Of a DNA stretch of 64,000 bases, positions 12,501-27,500 are shown one piece after another. The stretch comes from Ligula intestinalis (lineage: Eukaryota > Platyhelminthes > Cestoda > Diphyllobothriidea > Diphyllobothriidae): NCBI GenBank assembly GCA_036362985.1, contig JAYGXS010000003.1, positions 69,141,522-69,205,521 on the forward strand, in the 5' to 3' direction. The position numbers and the translations under genes were made by a program. The notes under the pieces were generated by a model. That model was not told the origin of the DNA and made no database searches. It saw nothing but the letters and a program-made list of their open reading frames with translations. Numbering within the stretch: position 1 is the stretch's first letter; each line of letters opens with the position of its first letter.

Positions 12501-15500
12501 AGTTCCTAATTTTATGAGTGAATGAACATCATTTTTTTAATTATATAACTTTTTACATTTAAATTTGCGAAAATTCCCATGGAAAATTCCAGAAGATAAA
12601 TTGGCAAACATACGTTTGTTTTCAATAAATTCTCATCAGGTCTAAACATTTATATGGTATTTAAATAAATAAACAATGTTGGCTAGTGGACAGATTTCTC
12701 GTCCGCAACTTCCCCAACCCCCCCCCATCCCATGTTCCTCCCCGACCGACCCTGACAACAGTAACGCAAAATCTGTATACTTACCACCATTGTTTATTTA
12801 TTTTTACACTAACCTTATCTTAAGACGAAATATATGGTTAACTGCTGATGGAAGTTTTTCGACAAAGGAAGTATATACAAGTAGAAAAGACATAGTTGAA
12901 ACTATAGTATCTAGCAAATTATGTGCTCGGCTTACAACCAGTACACGCTTACTCCACAAATATTGACCCTTCCATCATAAATATTTTAGTTTCCTAACTG
13001 ATTCCTGAAAACATATAATTTGGTATATTTAAATTTCACCCGAAAATCCTAGCGTACGAAGAGGTCTCTATGATATCTGTGACGACGGGACTTTTGGCTG
13101 GATTCATCTCGCCTGTTTTAATTGTCTTCTGCTCAAAACGCAAGGACGCCACAGAAGTACGGCGGAGTTGGCAGAGGCTATTTGAAATCGACAACCCTCT
13201 GAGACCATGGGCGGAAGTCTATGCTAAGTAAGAATTTTTCGGCCAAATTGCCATAAAACGCAGTTTATTAAACAGTCAGAGAGGCAGCAGTGTGTAGTAA
13301 CGTCGTCTTAATAACATACGGTATTGTTAGTTCTGCGAGCGGGTTGCTTAGGTTTGCAATTTTGTGATTTTTTTCTCCTATACCAGCGAGAACGCATATA
13401 CGAAAACTTATAAATAATAATAAGCAGCATTCGACATATAAAGTACTAAAAAGAACTATAAGAAGTAGTAGGTTTTTGTAAAGAAAAATATAATTTTCTC
13501 GATAATCTCTAGGTTCGGGAGACGTAAAAAATAACTATAAATTAGAAAAAATAATTTAAATATTTTGTTAGATAACTTACTTAAAGCAAAATTTTTTCTT
13601 TATATAAAAAGAACATATCCTTAGTCAAAATATTTTGTGCATATGGTAATTAGGGATTATTATTTATCGAATATCGTAGAATAATGTCTCTCATCAATTC
13701 ACTTTTTTTCAGTGTTTTCAATGATATGTTGAAAAATTGCACTTCTGTTCGAAGTTTACATTAAAACCTTTAAAATAAGGTATAACTTAACAGCAATTAA
13801 CGAAAAAACGAAATTTTGAATATTCATTCTTATGAAGATGGCCATGTAGTTCATAAGTGGAAACGCTTCAAAACAGCAAAAAACCTTTTTGAGCAAAAAT
13901 GTCTGCTAGTTGCCACACATATTGTTCTTCCTAAGATAAATAAAAAGTTCAATAATAGGTTAGTCCTTTAAAAAGCGTTTTAATTGAATATTAAGCTGAT
14001 GAACATCTGTTTAAATTAACTTTTTCAGAAGTAATGTCACATAAGAATTGGAGATTTTCGACAATTTCTTTGGTTAAGCTGAAGATAAACGATTCAATTT
14101 GATAGGAGACGAAAGAATTTACTTTGCTATTCATAACGGATCATTTTCCGCTTAAGGGGATTAATTCTACGATCCATTATAAGCTTGCAAATGCAAAAAC
14201 AGGCCACATATATGACCAGTTTTTGAAAAAGCTTTTATTCTGCTGTCTGTTTCCTTTCTTAGTACTACATAAGCTGAATGTGTAGCATACAAAAATGTAT
14301 ATTTCTATCTGACTGACATTAAATTATGGCTCCTTCCTATCACCTGTACGGTAACATATATGAGAAATTTTGGTCATGCGCTCATAGATATTGGTGGAGA
14401 TAAACAATTTTGTTTTACAAACTATTTACAGCACTTCTTGACACAAACCTTGACAGAATAGAAAAAGGCAGTTTTTTAAACTTTACTTGTTACTTGTTTC
14501 TGAAAATAAACGTGGTTCATTAAAATTGACTCCACATCCATTTTATCAAAGCTGCACAAAATTTCCACTTCTGAAAGGGAGTAGTATTCCTTTTTTACTT
14601 ATTTTGGTATTCTTCCACTGCACACTGCATATAAGTCAAAAAATTGGTTCTGTTATACCCAATAGTATAGGAAATTCGTTCGATATAAACTTACTTATGA
14701 TTTTGCCAAAAATAGTGCCTATTTTGCTCCAAAACCTTAACAAAGATGGCCGTTTTACAGACTAAAGCATTTACAATTATCAAATTTACTCAGTTGATCA
14801 AAATAAACTGTCTAACTTAATGTCAAACTACCAAGTTAAATTTTGTCATGAAAGTTGTTTACAGGACTTGCATGAGAGTATTTCACAATATTTGTATCAG
14901 TGAAGTGCAGAAATAGTGACATCATGCGGCAACTTTAAGAAGTGCAATACTGGTCTGACTAGCGAGGTGCTGAAAGCACTAACCTGGCGTTCCTTTCCAT
15001 TCGTAAATAATGTATCTGAGCTTGTCAAAAGCCAACTTAAAAAATACCAGATACAAGTGGCAAACCTGCCCGCAACCACCTTACAGTGACAGGTTATTAA
15101 ACCTAAGAACAGGGTTGGCTATCTTAAAAGAGAAGGGGTTGGCTACAAGATACCATGTTCCAGTTGTGATGCAGTTTTTTTGTCACCACAACCGGAAAAT
15201 GCATCTCAACCCGCATACAACAACATCAATCTGCGGTCAGAAGACAATAGCCTTTATCCCAGGTGGCCATCTTCAAACTGGGAACCGGCCACAAGTTCGC
15301 ATGGGAGAGCACACGGATCGTTGGCAGTTGCCTGACTAGAAAAGGCCGTGAATTCCTAGAACTAATGTACTCAAACGAGACCTGCATCAACAGGTATATT
15401 GATTTGGATGCTAGCTACGGTTACCTAAAAGCTAAATTAAATACGCACCACCAAATCACCGCTGACAGCCAAAATACGGAAAGAACATAAAATATACTAG

Positions 15501-18500
15501 CACGGAACAAAAGCCCCTACCAATCGGCACATACATCTGAGGAATATTGATTTTCCCAACGTTTAAACATGCAAGTTGATTGTTGAACAATTTTTCCACG
15601 TCGTACGACGACTGGTTGGTCCGTATCGAAAATATACGCAAAAAAACTGAACATTTCCCAAAGAAAGTCTCCTTTTCTTAATTTATATCTTGAGATGCAA
15701 ATATTTCAATACATTAGGACATTGTTTTTTGCACTAATTTTACCTAAATATTAAAACATTAAACAAACTAGCTATTGGAAAGCAAGTTACTAAATAAATA
15801 TAAGATATCATTATTTAAAGAGAGAGAGAAAAAAGAAGTTAAAACGGACATTTTCTGTTTTTTTTCTTTTATTTTACCTCTTTTGACACTGCTCCAATTT
15901 TGTTATGTTGCAAGCGAGAGTAAACAGCTGGAAATTTAAATTCGCGCAAGGATTTTACATACAATTTTTGAATCAAACATCCGTTGATTAAAAGGATCAG
16001 CAAATATTGTGAAATTATTCTGACGGAGAATAACGGCCACATACCCCTTCAAATTCAACCAGTGGGTCCAAAATGTTAGTATTTTTTAATTATGAAAAAG
16101 CAATTTATATCGTAGGTAATTCTTGACGTAAAGCGTAACGATCACCTAGTAAACCTCCGTTTGCAACATAAGTGTTTTATTTTTAACAGTAAAATGGAAA
16201 AGAGGATCGATCTACGCAAAATGTTCCTGAAATGAGAAGCAATAGACGACTCGACTCACAGGACCAATAACATTACATGTTCATTGTTGTGACTTTTATG
16301 TATTATGACAACCTACTTAAGTTCTAAGTTAGGTTGAATTACCCATTATCTTTCAGTTTTCTAAACGCCATCCGTTGTTCTAGCAAAGATTTGATGATGG
16401 CATTGAATTGTACCTCAATGAACTCGTCCGAGGTTGAGGCACACTCTCCTGACATGCATGCGCTTGCCATTGTTCCGGTGGGAGGTTAGCGATAATATTA
16501 TAGCATGCTTCAGATTGCGGGACACACAACTTAACCTCGTTACATTTTTTTATTTTACAAAATTAATGCGATCTATTTGCTTCTCTGACATGCCACGCCC
16601 GTCTTCTCCCCTAAAATCAGGAGCCCGTAATACCAAGGTGCGCGCTTCACTCCCCCCAAGGCGGCCCTTACAAGGAACTCCTACCAACACAGTTAACTAT
16701 GGTGGCTACTACATACAACAAACAAACTAACAAAATGTTTTTAGATTAAAGATAGGTACGTTACATGGGACAAGAATAATTATCCTCTTCCTCTTAGGTT
16801 CATGGCATTTAGACCAAACCATAGTCGGTGTTATAATCTATCGCTGTGGACCAAGATCGCACGACCTGTCACAAGTACTCCATCGTTTAGTTTGTGTTTC
16901 AGTCTACTCCACCAGGCCTCAGTCACTTTTGCATACTTCTCAGTCGTATGATCTTTATTATGCTTCGAGTGGTTGTCCGTTTACTATGCACATTCTTCCG
17001 ATAGAAGCCATCCGATGCTCTTCCATTCATCTGTTACGATCACGCTGCCCTGGGCCACTCGCTCATAGGCAGCCAGTCGTGTTCTCAAACTGATCTGTTT
17101 CTCAGTGCCCTATTTCTCCTTCATCGGTCGCAGGGGAAAACATATCCGTCGGTATGCTGGCTCAGTATCTGATGTCGCATTATCTAGCCACATTGACATT
17201 TCACTACACACGGCAGCAGTATTCTTTCTTGGCACTATTGCGCTATCTTCGCAGGCCTTATGATTCCAGTCAGTTTTTCAATTTTGCAAACTATTCCAGT
17301 TGTGGTTGTCTCTCCTCTAAATCTTGCTCCTAGATTTATTTACAAACCCTTTTTTTGTCGTTACTTCTTTTCATGTAAATATATTTGAGAAGGAATGTTC
17401 CTCTCTTTAATTTGTTTTTTTTCTTATTGTTTTCTGATCTGTTAAACTTTTTCGGTGGCAGATTATTCAACGGCTTATTTTTATCTTTATTAAAATTTGT
17501 TCTTTATTGCGTTTCAATTATTGTGCTGCACGTTTTTGCAATGCAACGGCTTAAGAGAAAAAATTCGGCTGCATTTTACAACTTTCGACACCTACATCTA
17601 CATCCTTCGTACGCTGCGCACTGTAATGTACCACAAACAAAATCGATTTTAACATCAGTCCTGGGCTTTGCAGTGTTTGAGGTGTATAACACAACTGCTT
17701 TTGCGTTGGGTTGAATTTCTGCAGGTGTCATTTCCAAAACACTAGATTGTCTTTTTTAAGTAAATTCCGGAGATACGCTTATGAAGATGAAAGAATTAAA
17801 AATATCAACATAGGTTAATTATATTTATGCGATGACGTTTCCTATCAGAAATGCGACCCCAATTCGCAAGTGCTTCTGTTAAATTAGCATTGATTAAAAA
17901 TTCATCATAAAACTAGTTATCAATATACGAGAACGAGAATCTACCCGTAGTAAAAGCGTTTTTACACGGAATGCCACGAAGGATGCGTAGATGTCCGTTC
18001 AAACCATAAGTCAAACACTAATGCCAACCTGAAATACAACCCTACCCTTTATATAACTAAAACATACCCAAAGGTAAGCCTAGGGCTATAAAGCAAGAGA
18101 GTTCCTTTTTTCTCTGGAGATTCTTGTAACATGCTGCATGTACGTCTACTGTGAAACAGAATAAAATGGTCTTAAGAAATAGTACCTAGTTTTTTACATT
18201 TAGTTGCATTAAGTGATCCGCAAATTTGAGTTTCAGCTTAGATAAATCGGCAAATTATGTATTTAGGTAGCCAAATCAGTTTAAAGGCTGACAATTTTCG
18301 ACGGGATCCTTCGAGACTATAACCTAGAAATGCGCGTTATTTTAACCCGATTCCATTGGCCCTTACTAGTTCTTGTTTGTAACCTATTCCCTGTACACTC
18401 AAGCTATTCCCATTTTATGTTTAAATTTGTCTTCCAGAATATTCTATCTGCCCACCTATGACCCGGTCACCTACAGCACGCCTGATCCAACCGAGGTTGA

Positions 18501-21500
18501 AAAGATGTTCCGCTGTTGTTGGCTCTCCGCAGTCATCGCATCCTGCGTATTCCCTGTCATTGCATTTGTATTGTGGCCTGGTCTTTGTTCCATCTATCCG
18601 ACTTTCGACCGTACAGCATTTAAAGTCTGGGTAAGATGCAGTCTACACTTTGTAAAGCTCGTATAATTCGATAATCGGAAACCTGTCCTGGTAAGGTGAA
18701 TCAAGATAAAATCTATTCAACAATTATAGCTTGAATGAAACGGATTTTGAATCTGGTTAGGCAATTTTAAAAGGTCAAGCATTTACCCGGCAAAGTAACG
18801 TTTGTCTACACGCAGAAGTATAATCTGGAATAGCACGGGTGTATGACTCAGTAATGGAATCTCTACAAAGAAGCAGATCTGATCACTGGGGCAAGACTTT
18901 TATTCGCCTCTTGTTTCAAAATCCGTCGCGGATCCCTTATCAGAGACATTGGCAGAAACAGCAACAGAGACGGGTATATCATGCACAGGGATAGGCAGTA
19001 TTTACAGGAAACAGTCACTATGCTACTGCATACTTATGACACTCAGCGTCTCCCCCTATCGACGGCAGTAACCGGTTTGTGCGCTAAGGGCTTGTTAGCC
19101 AGCGTGCGGGTCGTGACCTGCTGAACTTTCATCACAAGTGGTGAAATTAGCGTGACCATTGCTCGGCCATCTGGTTCCGCGGCGTTGGCGCTGGATGACT
19201 TGTTGGCCAGTGCGTTCCCCAAGTGGCGACTTGCATTGACAAAACCGATTATATGGATTGAACAGGTCGTTGCACTTGCTTGCAGATTTGGAGTTAGGAT
19301 ATTAGCTGGACCAAATTCAAGGAACATTTCGAGGCTTTCCTGAGGCGTCGGGCCTAGCCAAGTGTCTTTTTTGCTAGCTCTGACCACATTCAGGCGATGA
19401 CTGCCAACACGAGATGACCTTAACCTCTGGGAAGGACATAGATGCACGCCCTTGCTCGCGCGCCCACTGTTCGCAGTTATTCCAATGCGCCAATCAGGCT
19501 ACAGGCGAACGCGCACTTGACAATCCCTTAAAAGCCACTGTCCCTAGCAGACAGCGAGAGTTGCATCGCAAACCGGATAGGGAGGACACGCAAGTCCGCT
19601 CCCAATGCAGGGCAGGAGATCAACCAGCGGCAACAGCCACGGGAGACAGCAACTCCGAGTTTTGTATACAATCAACCCCCTCCGGGTGACTTCCAAATAT
19701 TATGCCCTTCTTATTGTGTTCTCCCTTGGGGATTTCAACAGGGCGTAATTCGACGGTGACACACCTCAGATATCACCATTATAACACTTGGAGCCCGTGA
19801 ACCATCACTCCAGTAATTCGCAACTCGCATGAGTTTCCCCTCTCGCGAGAATTGCGGCCTCATCGAATTTGAATGTGTGGCCGGGTCTCGCCGATTAGGC
19901 CGCAACTTGAGAATTGGCGTCATTTCTCCGCACAGCTGCCACGTAGTTGGCAATTTTCGTCTTGAGATGTCTTCCAGATTCTCCGACATAGTTGCTTTGT
20001 TCACAACTGCACCAGATCCCATAGACGACTTCAGGTGTTTCTGGCCGTGGTAGTGGGTCTTTTGGTTGCATTATCTGACTTTTTATGGTTTCCTCCGGCT
20101 TGTGTACGAGTCGAAGTCCGAGTGCTTCAAGTAGGCAACGGACGGCCTCCGATAAGTTTTTGATGAATGAAATTGCTCATCAAAATTTGGAATCCGTGCG
20201 ACTTTTTCGCCCTTCTTGTTTGTACATGCACGTCAAGCGAAAAATTATAATGTTATAGAGATCACATCTTCTTTTTACTACTTCCTAGGACTTGCATATT
20301 CGCTTCTGTTGGCAATAAACTATCTGTTCAGCAGTCTCCACATAGTCCAAAATCCGTTAACTATGAAACAGGCAATCTACCCACCTTCTTTAATCTGAGT
20401 ATTGATAATTTAATAGTATAAGATCCCATATGTAGGAGTGAATATACGAGTTCCAGGTTCTGATCGAAAAGGAGATAAATAGGCGATAACTGGGCCAACA
20501 GGTGTACTAAATTGATTATACGGGTTTCTTATGGGAGACTCCCGTCGGATACTGCGAGAATGCAAGAGCAACCACTGATAAGCTTTTCTGTCTCAAGAGC
20601 GCATTTTAGAGGCCAGAGCATATCAAATAATGTTCTTGTTGCAACAAACATGAACATGTGATCAGTTGGCCAACGTGCGTATTAGCCTAAGCGTTTGAAC
20701 TCGTGCAGGATCAATCGACCACCTGGCGAGGAGAGGGAGGGCGACGCGGCAACCACGATAGTGACGCAGCGAAGATAGGAGACGTGGATCCGCCATTGGT
20801 CGGCAGCAAACACGTCGGAGCCAACCGGCGGCCAGCAGGCAGGCGAACGCACGTGCAGGGAACATGGGTACAACACAAGGTTGGCGGCAAGGCGATTTCA
20901 CTTAAAACCCACGGGAGACTAAGCGCGGTACTCTAACGATGAAAGCGAGTGTGCTTTTGAAACGTCAGTCCAAATATAATTTGGTTCATAAACCCGCCCC
21001 CTTTTCTCCCTCTTCTTTGGGAGACGATGGCCCCGATAAAAAAATATGTGGACCCAAAATCTTTGGGCATACTTGTATATGGATACCTCAGAGGGGGCGA
21101 CGGCGTTCGGGAGTATATTGATACAAAACTGCTGTGGACTTATTTGCCTTTATTCATGACCTCCGCCACCAGCTAAGACGCGAAACACAAGCATACACAG
21201 GCGCAAATGGCGCGAATGGTTCACCACTGGCAGTCTACGAAACCGAAGTTTATTAATGCCTTAATGTTTCGGGCGACGAATTGGTTCATGGGCGCTCATT
21301 CTTGAATGGATAATTTTAGTGGCCGGAAAATCAAGTCAGTGAGACGCATACGTTCGCTGCCTTAAACGATTTAATTTAACGTAGGGGAGCCCTATCCTGA
21401 TCACCGTCCCTGGGTGGGCATAACTATAAAAACTGGCACTTCAATAGTATGCCCAGCAAAAATGTCAAGCAGACTACTCATATTCTAGCTTGCAGTCCGG

Positions 21501-24500
21501 CTAACTCAGCGAACGCCAATCTCGAGTATCGCACACAATGATGGTAACGGTCTCAAAACAACAGATGTTGGCTCAAGTCCTGCCGATTTCGTCACGATTT
21601 TTACAATTAGTTCAGATGAATTATACATTATCATTAAAAAGCATATACTGATTAACTCATAGTACATTTCCTCTCTAGTACGATTTGATTTCCTAGTGAA
21701 TGCATGTCAATTGTAAGCCAGAATTAGCTCGTTGATAATCACAACCACTAAAGTAGCTCAAGATTTATGCGGGTCTTTGAAAATGGAACTTTGTGCAAGC
21801 TGCTAATAGATATGAATATAGTATTGGTTTGTATACCGAAAGGCGTATGTGTGCGACTGACGCTAGCTTTCTGAAAAAGGTATTTATATTTTCTTCTCAT
21901 ACGGACATGGATTCCTTGGTTACAGGCTTGGTATAAGGCAAGTAAATTACGTGCAGTCAAGCTGATCATTTAAACTTCGGGAATAGTCAATGATCGGGCA
22001 GGACATCGGGATCTGATGTGGAATTAAGAATTCACTCGCATATTGTTTGTCTATTAAGAGTTCTGAGCAAAGATCTAATATTCACAACCGCTTCGGAAGC
22101 CAATGAGTAAGCTCTCCTGCAATAAAAGTGGCGATAATGTGGGTTTTTGTGGGTGGGAAAAATTACATATGGTGGGGAATTTTGGAGGTTAATATAAAAA
22201 CGTATAATATTTTTTTGTACACAAATATGTCTCTCAGGATGTATCCATACTGGATTTATGCTTTGCAAATTCATGCCAATCGATTGTATTTTTGCAAGGC
22301 TTATCATTGATATGTCACAAGTTAAGTGTCAGTAACATATCTCTTTTATGTTAGACCGGCAAGACAGCGAACTCGATGGCTCAATAAATTAGGACGTCTG
22401 CCCCTGACCGGTGAGAAGCGAGTTCGAAACTCTGGTATGGCAGCAATTTTAGCGGATACACTAGAGTTGGCTGCTTGTAGCTGATGACGGCCAAAAATCC
22501 AGAAATATCTATACTATGGTGTCTTGTCTTTGCCGGAATACTAAAACGAAAAGTATGCTTAAATAAACCAATTCAGTGGATGAGACAGCGTGCATATAAA
22601 AAGTGGACTGTCGTAGATGACTGCTAAACTAACAGAAAGCGGCAACGTGTCACCCAAAGCTAATCCTAACCTTAAACCCAGCCCTACTCCTATCACTAAA
22701 CCCAGTCGCAGAAGTTCAACATTGACACGCAGAGTAAACTAAGGCCAACTGAATTGATTTAAACAGCAGTATTACATGCCTATCAAAATCAAATAGGTAG
22801 AGAAGTTCATAGCAATAATAGGGTGGGTGCACATCTTAAATCCTTAACGACTTTCGGCCAAGCATTGCCTGAATACCTGATGCTAAGAGGCTTTACATGA
22901 GGTGCATTTCAATTTTACATTATCGCTGGAATCAACTTCTAGTCGGCCATGGGCAAAATAAATATGGGAACCAGAGTTTGAATTAAGATTCTTATTAACT
23001 CTGTTTATCGATATGTTTTACCAAAAGTGAATATCAATAACCATCAGTTTTGAACATTCTTGTTTATAGATCGGGGTAATAGTATTTTGGCTGCTTTGTT
23101 CTACGATCGGCTGCATTACTTTACCTTTGCTGGACTACTTTAAAGCCTTCGATTTCTGCTATCGACATCAGAGGAGCGAGGAACTTATATCCGTGGCATC
23201 AGATCTCCCTACCACCGAATACTTTGTCAGCTCAGATAGCCAACAGTAAGTCACAAATAGACACTCATCGACCCAATGACCCTCTCTACTATTGATATTA
23301 GTTGCTTTATGAAGCGCATTCGAACCCGGTCAGTCGACAGTTGCTAGGGTGGTGGCTTACGTGTGAATTAGATTAAAGTGAAAATGGATCTGCGCTGCAT
23401 CGATCGAACACTCTTTTCGATCGGCCTCTCTTAAGTGATGTCAGAAAACCGCCAAGATAACTGGAGTCGGGATCCGGGGCAGTCGCTGTGAGAAGTAAAC
23501 AATAGCAGTGACCCTATCTGCTACTGCTCTGACTTTGTATCTGATGATCGATCCGCGGCGGATATCGAAACGACAGGCGAGTACAAGTGTTGTCCCAGCG
23601 ATCGAGTCGTCTTATTCTCAGGAACTAAACAGGCCCTATAGTACGTGACACACAAAGTTGTTCTATGGACAGTAAGCCAGGAGTGGGGTCTGATACAGAC
23701 TGTTTGGGAGCAGCGTAGATGCAACATAACGAAAGGATCATTGCAACCCGGGACTCCACTCTGAGAGGAGGAGCATTTTATTTTTTCCATGGAAGTCTTC
23801 CAAGCCACGAATTGTAACTTACTATGAAAGATTCCATTGTCCCAGGTTGTTTGTATTGAAGACTATGCATTGAGTTTGGTCGAATTCAGTCTTTTTGCAC
23901 CCTGTTATTCTCCAGTGGACCGTTCCAGCCAGTTGCATAGCTTATGGAGGGCACTGGCTGGCAGACAGTGCTTCAAAACTGTCTGCGCACGCCTCATACA
24001 ACTATCCCTTAAAAAGGCGGTAGGAGGCTCACAATTCGCGAGTGGGACAGTACCATAGAAGCCAAGTTAATCAGTAGTCATTGCATCCTGAATCTCAGTC
24101 AATCTGTATAATGCAAACACAGGCTAGATGTCTGCGAGCTCTGACGTGAATTTCAAGTTGACAATCTTCCAGATCATTGCTTTAAACTGACCAAGATCGA
24201 AATTTGCGTTTCAGATTTTTCCTGGGGAAGAACAGGCGCTGACTTTCATTGATCTCGCTTTCTCCTCCCCCAGCCAGTCATCAATCTGAACTGGTCGAGC
24301 GGCTCAACCGTGTTATGCTGCTTCTTTGCAGCCCGGTATCCATGGCTGAGAGGAAGATGTGTTATCTCTTTCCTAGAAGTCATCCAGGCCAGCACCTTTA
24401 TCGTATCATGAAATATTTCAGTGAATAAAATTGCTAGCTGACGCGCGAATTGGCTGAGGAAGAGCTAAAAAACGATCTGCGGGGGCCACATACCAACTGC

Positions 24501-27500
24501 CCCCTCATAACATGCATGCGAGTGCCACAGTCACCAGTCTGAGATGGTCGAGTGTTTGGCAAAGCTAACCGGTCCGTCTACTTGTACAGCATACGATCTA
24601 CCCCAACATAACACATCAGATGATTCGGGTTTAGTAAGTCTTAATGTATTAGAGGCCACATGGACAAGGAATCAAATAACACGCTTCCCGCTGATGCGTC
24701 AGTTCGTCTACTTGTACAGTATACGATCTACTCAAACATAACACGTCAGGTTTTAACGCAAAGAAGGTAGGTTGGTCGGATTTCGCATGTCATAATACAA
24801 TAGAGACCACGTGGAGAATGAGTCAAATAACACGCTTTCCGCTGAAGCGTTGGTTGCCTGTGAAGGGTGATGTAGAAGGTTTTCGTGTGGCGTTGATGTG
24901 CACTAATAAAGAGATGGTGATTTCGATGGTTTGAACGGCAGTTTTCGATTAAGGATAACCAAAGCGGCCTATGCGGTGACTTAGTGTACACCGGTCAGCT
25001 GAGGCGACTATGATGGGTACATTTTGCCCCTCATGATACAGATTCGCCAGTCTCTGTGCGATGGATTCGCATGTAACTGACCAGCCCAATGCGTGATGTT
25101 CAAGTACGGTAGTAATGTGAGCGGGATATGTATGAAGCTGCAGAGTCGTTTGAGGTAGCAATGTTGTTAATATTTCTCTTGTGGCTTGAGAGGGGAAGAA
25201 TGTTTTTGTGTTGGTGATGAGAGAGTTTGCGGATGGGCAGTGTGAGCTTGATGCATCGATATTGCGGCGTGGCGCGCTGCTTAAGATGCTCCTGGAACTG
25301 GTTCGCCGGCCACAAATGGCCATCTCTACCGATGCTTAAGGTGAATGATCAATCACAGACTTTGAGCCAATTCGCATTGCTGGTTGTAGGAGCGGTATCG
25401 TTGGTGGGCGAGCTTCAGAAGTCAAGGTAAGGATGAGAAAAGCAGCAGTTATGGCAGTGATTGTGGTGGTTGAAGACGTCAACAGCAAAGCATTCGGGCT
25501 GTGACCTCCCTGACAGCAATGAACCTAGTGCTGCACTAGATCCACATGTCTCTGCATGGTCGTTCGACTCTCTAGGCCCATATTTTTGCCCGTCATAGGG
25601 CGATCACATAAGTACGCACTGACAGTGCGCGCCCCTGCAACATCCATTTCTAGCCGCGATTATGCCCGCCCCCCGTCCCCGTCCGAATGTCGCGGCTAGA
25701 GAGCTCGAACTGATCAGTTCGGTCGAGCCTCTGTTCATCAGCCCCCTCACCCCCCCCCCCCTTTGTGGCTTGTGTGGTTAGGGGGTCGTCCACATTTGGC
25801 CTTTCGCGTAGTACGCACGCGCTCACACGCTCGATCGCTCGCTCGCTGTGACAGTTAACGCTGATGGCTGGGCAAGACGACGTCGGGGGTGGGGGAGGGG
25901 TTTTGACCGCTGCCAATCACCGTACGGAACACCGCCCAGCGCGACACAGGTACCCGAGGGTCACTCGCTGTACCCTGGCGCAGCTACGCAGTGGCTACTG
26001 CATGCTCCTTTGCCAGTACCAGCACCGGCTCGACCCATCCATACCCGACTGCTGTCCCGACTGCGGCGTCTCGACGCATGACTGCCGTCATCTGTTCGCC
26101 TGCAGTTCTCGGCCAGGCACCCACCTCACTCCCGCGGACCTGTGGCTCAAGCCGGTCGAGGTCGCGGCTTTTCTCCGTCTCCCAACTACTCACAGTTTGG
26201 ATTCCGGCGGGGATTCCTGATCCAACTATGGGCTACGACACACACAGGTACCCAATGACCCACGGCAATGCTACCTTGGTGTTCACCGAGTGGGTTGGCG
26301 CAAGAGTGGCAATAGGGAGCATTTGTAGAGGAAGCTGTCGGGGGGTCGGGTTCTTGTGGTATTGACAATGTCGATATCTGACGCGGCCGATCCGCGCTCG
26401 GTCACATAGAGTGCATGAGTCATGAATAAAGCTGTTTACCATGGGAAAAAAGACAGATTGCATTAATCTACACCTAAATCACAAAACACAAAACTCTCGT
26501 CACTACCGCCCCAGGTATCTACTGTAGCCAAAATCAAATGTCTCACTGTCTACTTGTATGGGCGCCCAGTGGTTCAGTACATGTGACGTTCTCGACAAGA
26601 GCAAGTTAACGCATAACTGTGCAGTGTAGAGTTTGAAAAATTTCGCTCTTCTTATATTTGAAGCACAAAAATGATCCTGCGTAACTAGTTTATTATTTGT
26701 GGATGAAAACGATTCCACCACGAATCACATTATATGAAAAGTTTATTTGTCTGATTAATTTTTCTGATCAGGAAGGTGATTACAATTTGAAAAAAAAGTG
26801 TATTATTTACTTATTTTCTTTAACCTTCCTTGGATTTCATTTCTCAGACAGCACGTTGAAGGAAATGACGCTCGGGAAGGCCGACAGGATGATATCAACT
26901 TCGTAGAATTTGAAGGCGGGACAAGAACGTCTGATGGTAACGATATGAAGATCAAAGGGAAATTTGATGGAAGTAAACCAACTAAGAGTACCACACTGCT
27001 CGAACTGGACACGTGAGTTCCCAACTTTCAAGTCCACAAACGAAAGACGTGTGTCAACACTAATGGTGAATTGGCATTATGGAAAAATTTGCTTAATTTG
27101 ATGATTCGTGGCCGTAAATGCACAGCGTCTGCTGGTATTTCGTCTATTATGCAGGTATAACTGGCGTGACTATGTTGAAGACCAGTCATGTCGAATTTAA
27201 ATAACGCGATTTTATCACTGACTAAAGGTATCCGTGCCAATTCAGTTTTATGGATAGGTGAGGTTATTTTCTCTCAAACTCTATATACGGTGTGTGGAGG
27301 ACTCCTGTTATTTTGACTGACCAATTTTCGATTATTGGCCAGCACTTTGTCGATGACAACAAAAGTTTGATGCCCAATTTGGATCAACCTTAGACCATTT
27401 AAGCGGTGGTATTTAATTTAGGAGAAAAGCCCTTATGTGTTTAGTGCATTTCAATAAACGTGGACTGAAAAAACCCCAGTGGATATTTCATTAGTGATCC

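Noticed and set aside
22362..22445. Functional tRNA gene
   Set aside because: A and B box-like strings are present, but no acceptor or anticodon stem can be folded by eye; kept only as a possible SINE.
26837..27037. Minus-strand frames opposite exon I, and the similar plus-strand frame at 56831-57025
   Set aside because: They resemble each other only because they are the antisense of the same exon in copies 1 and 3.
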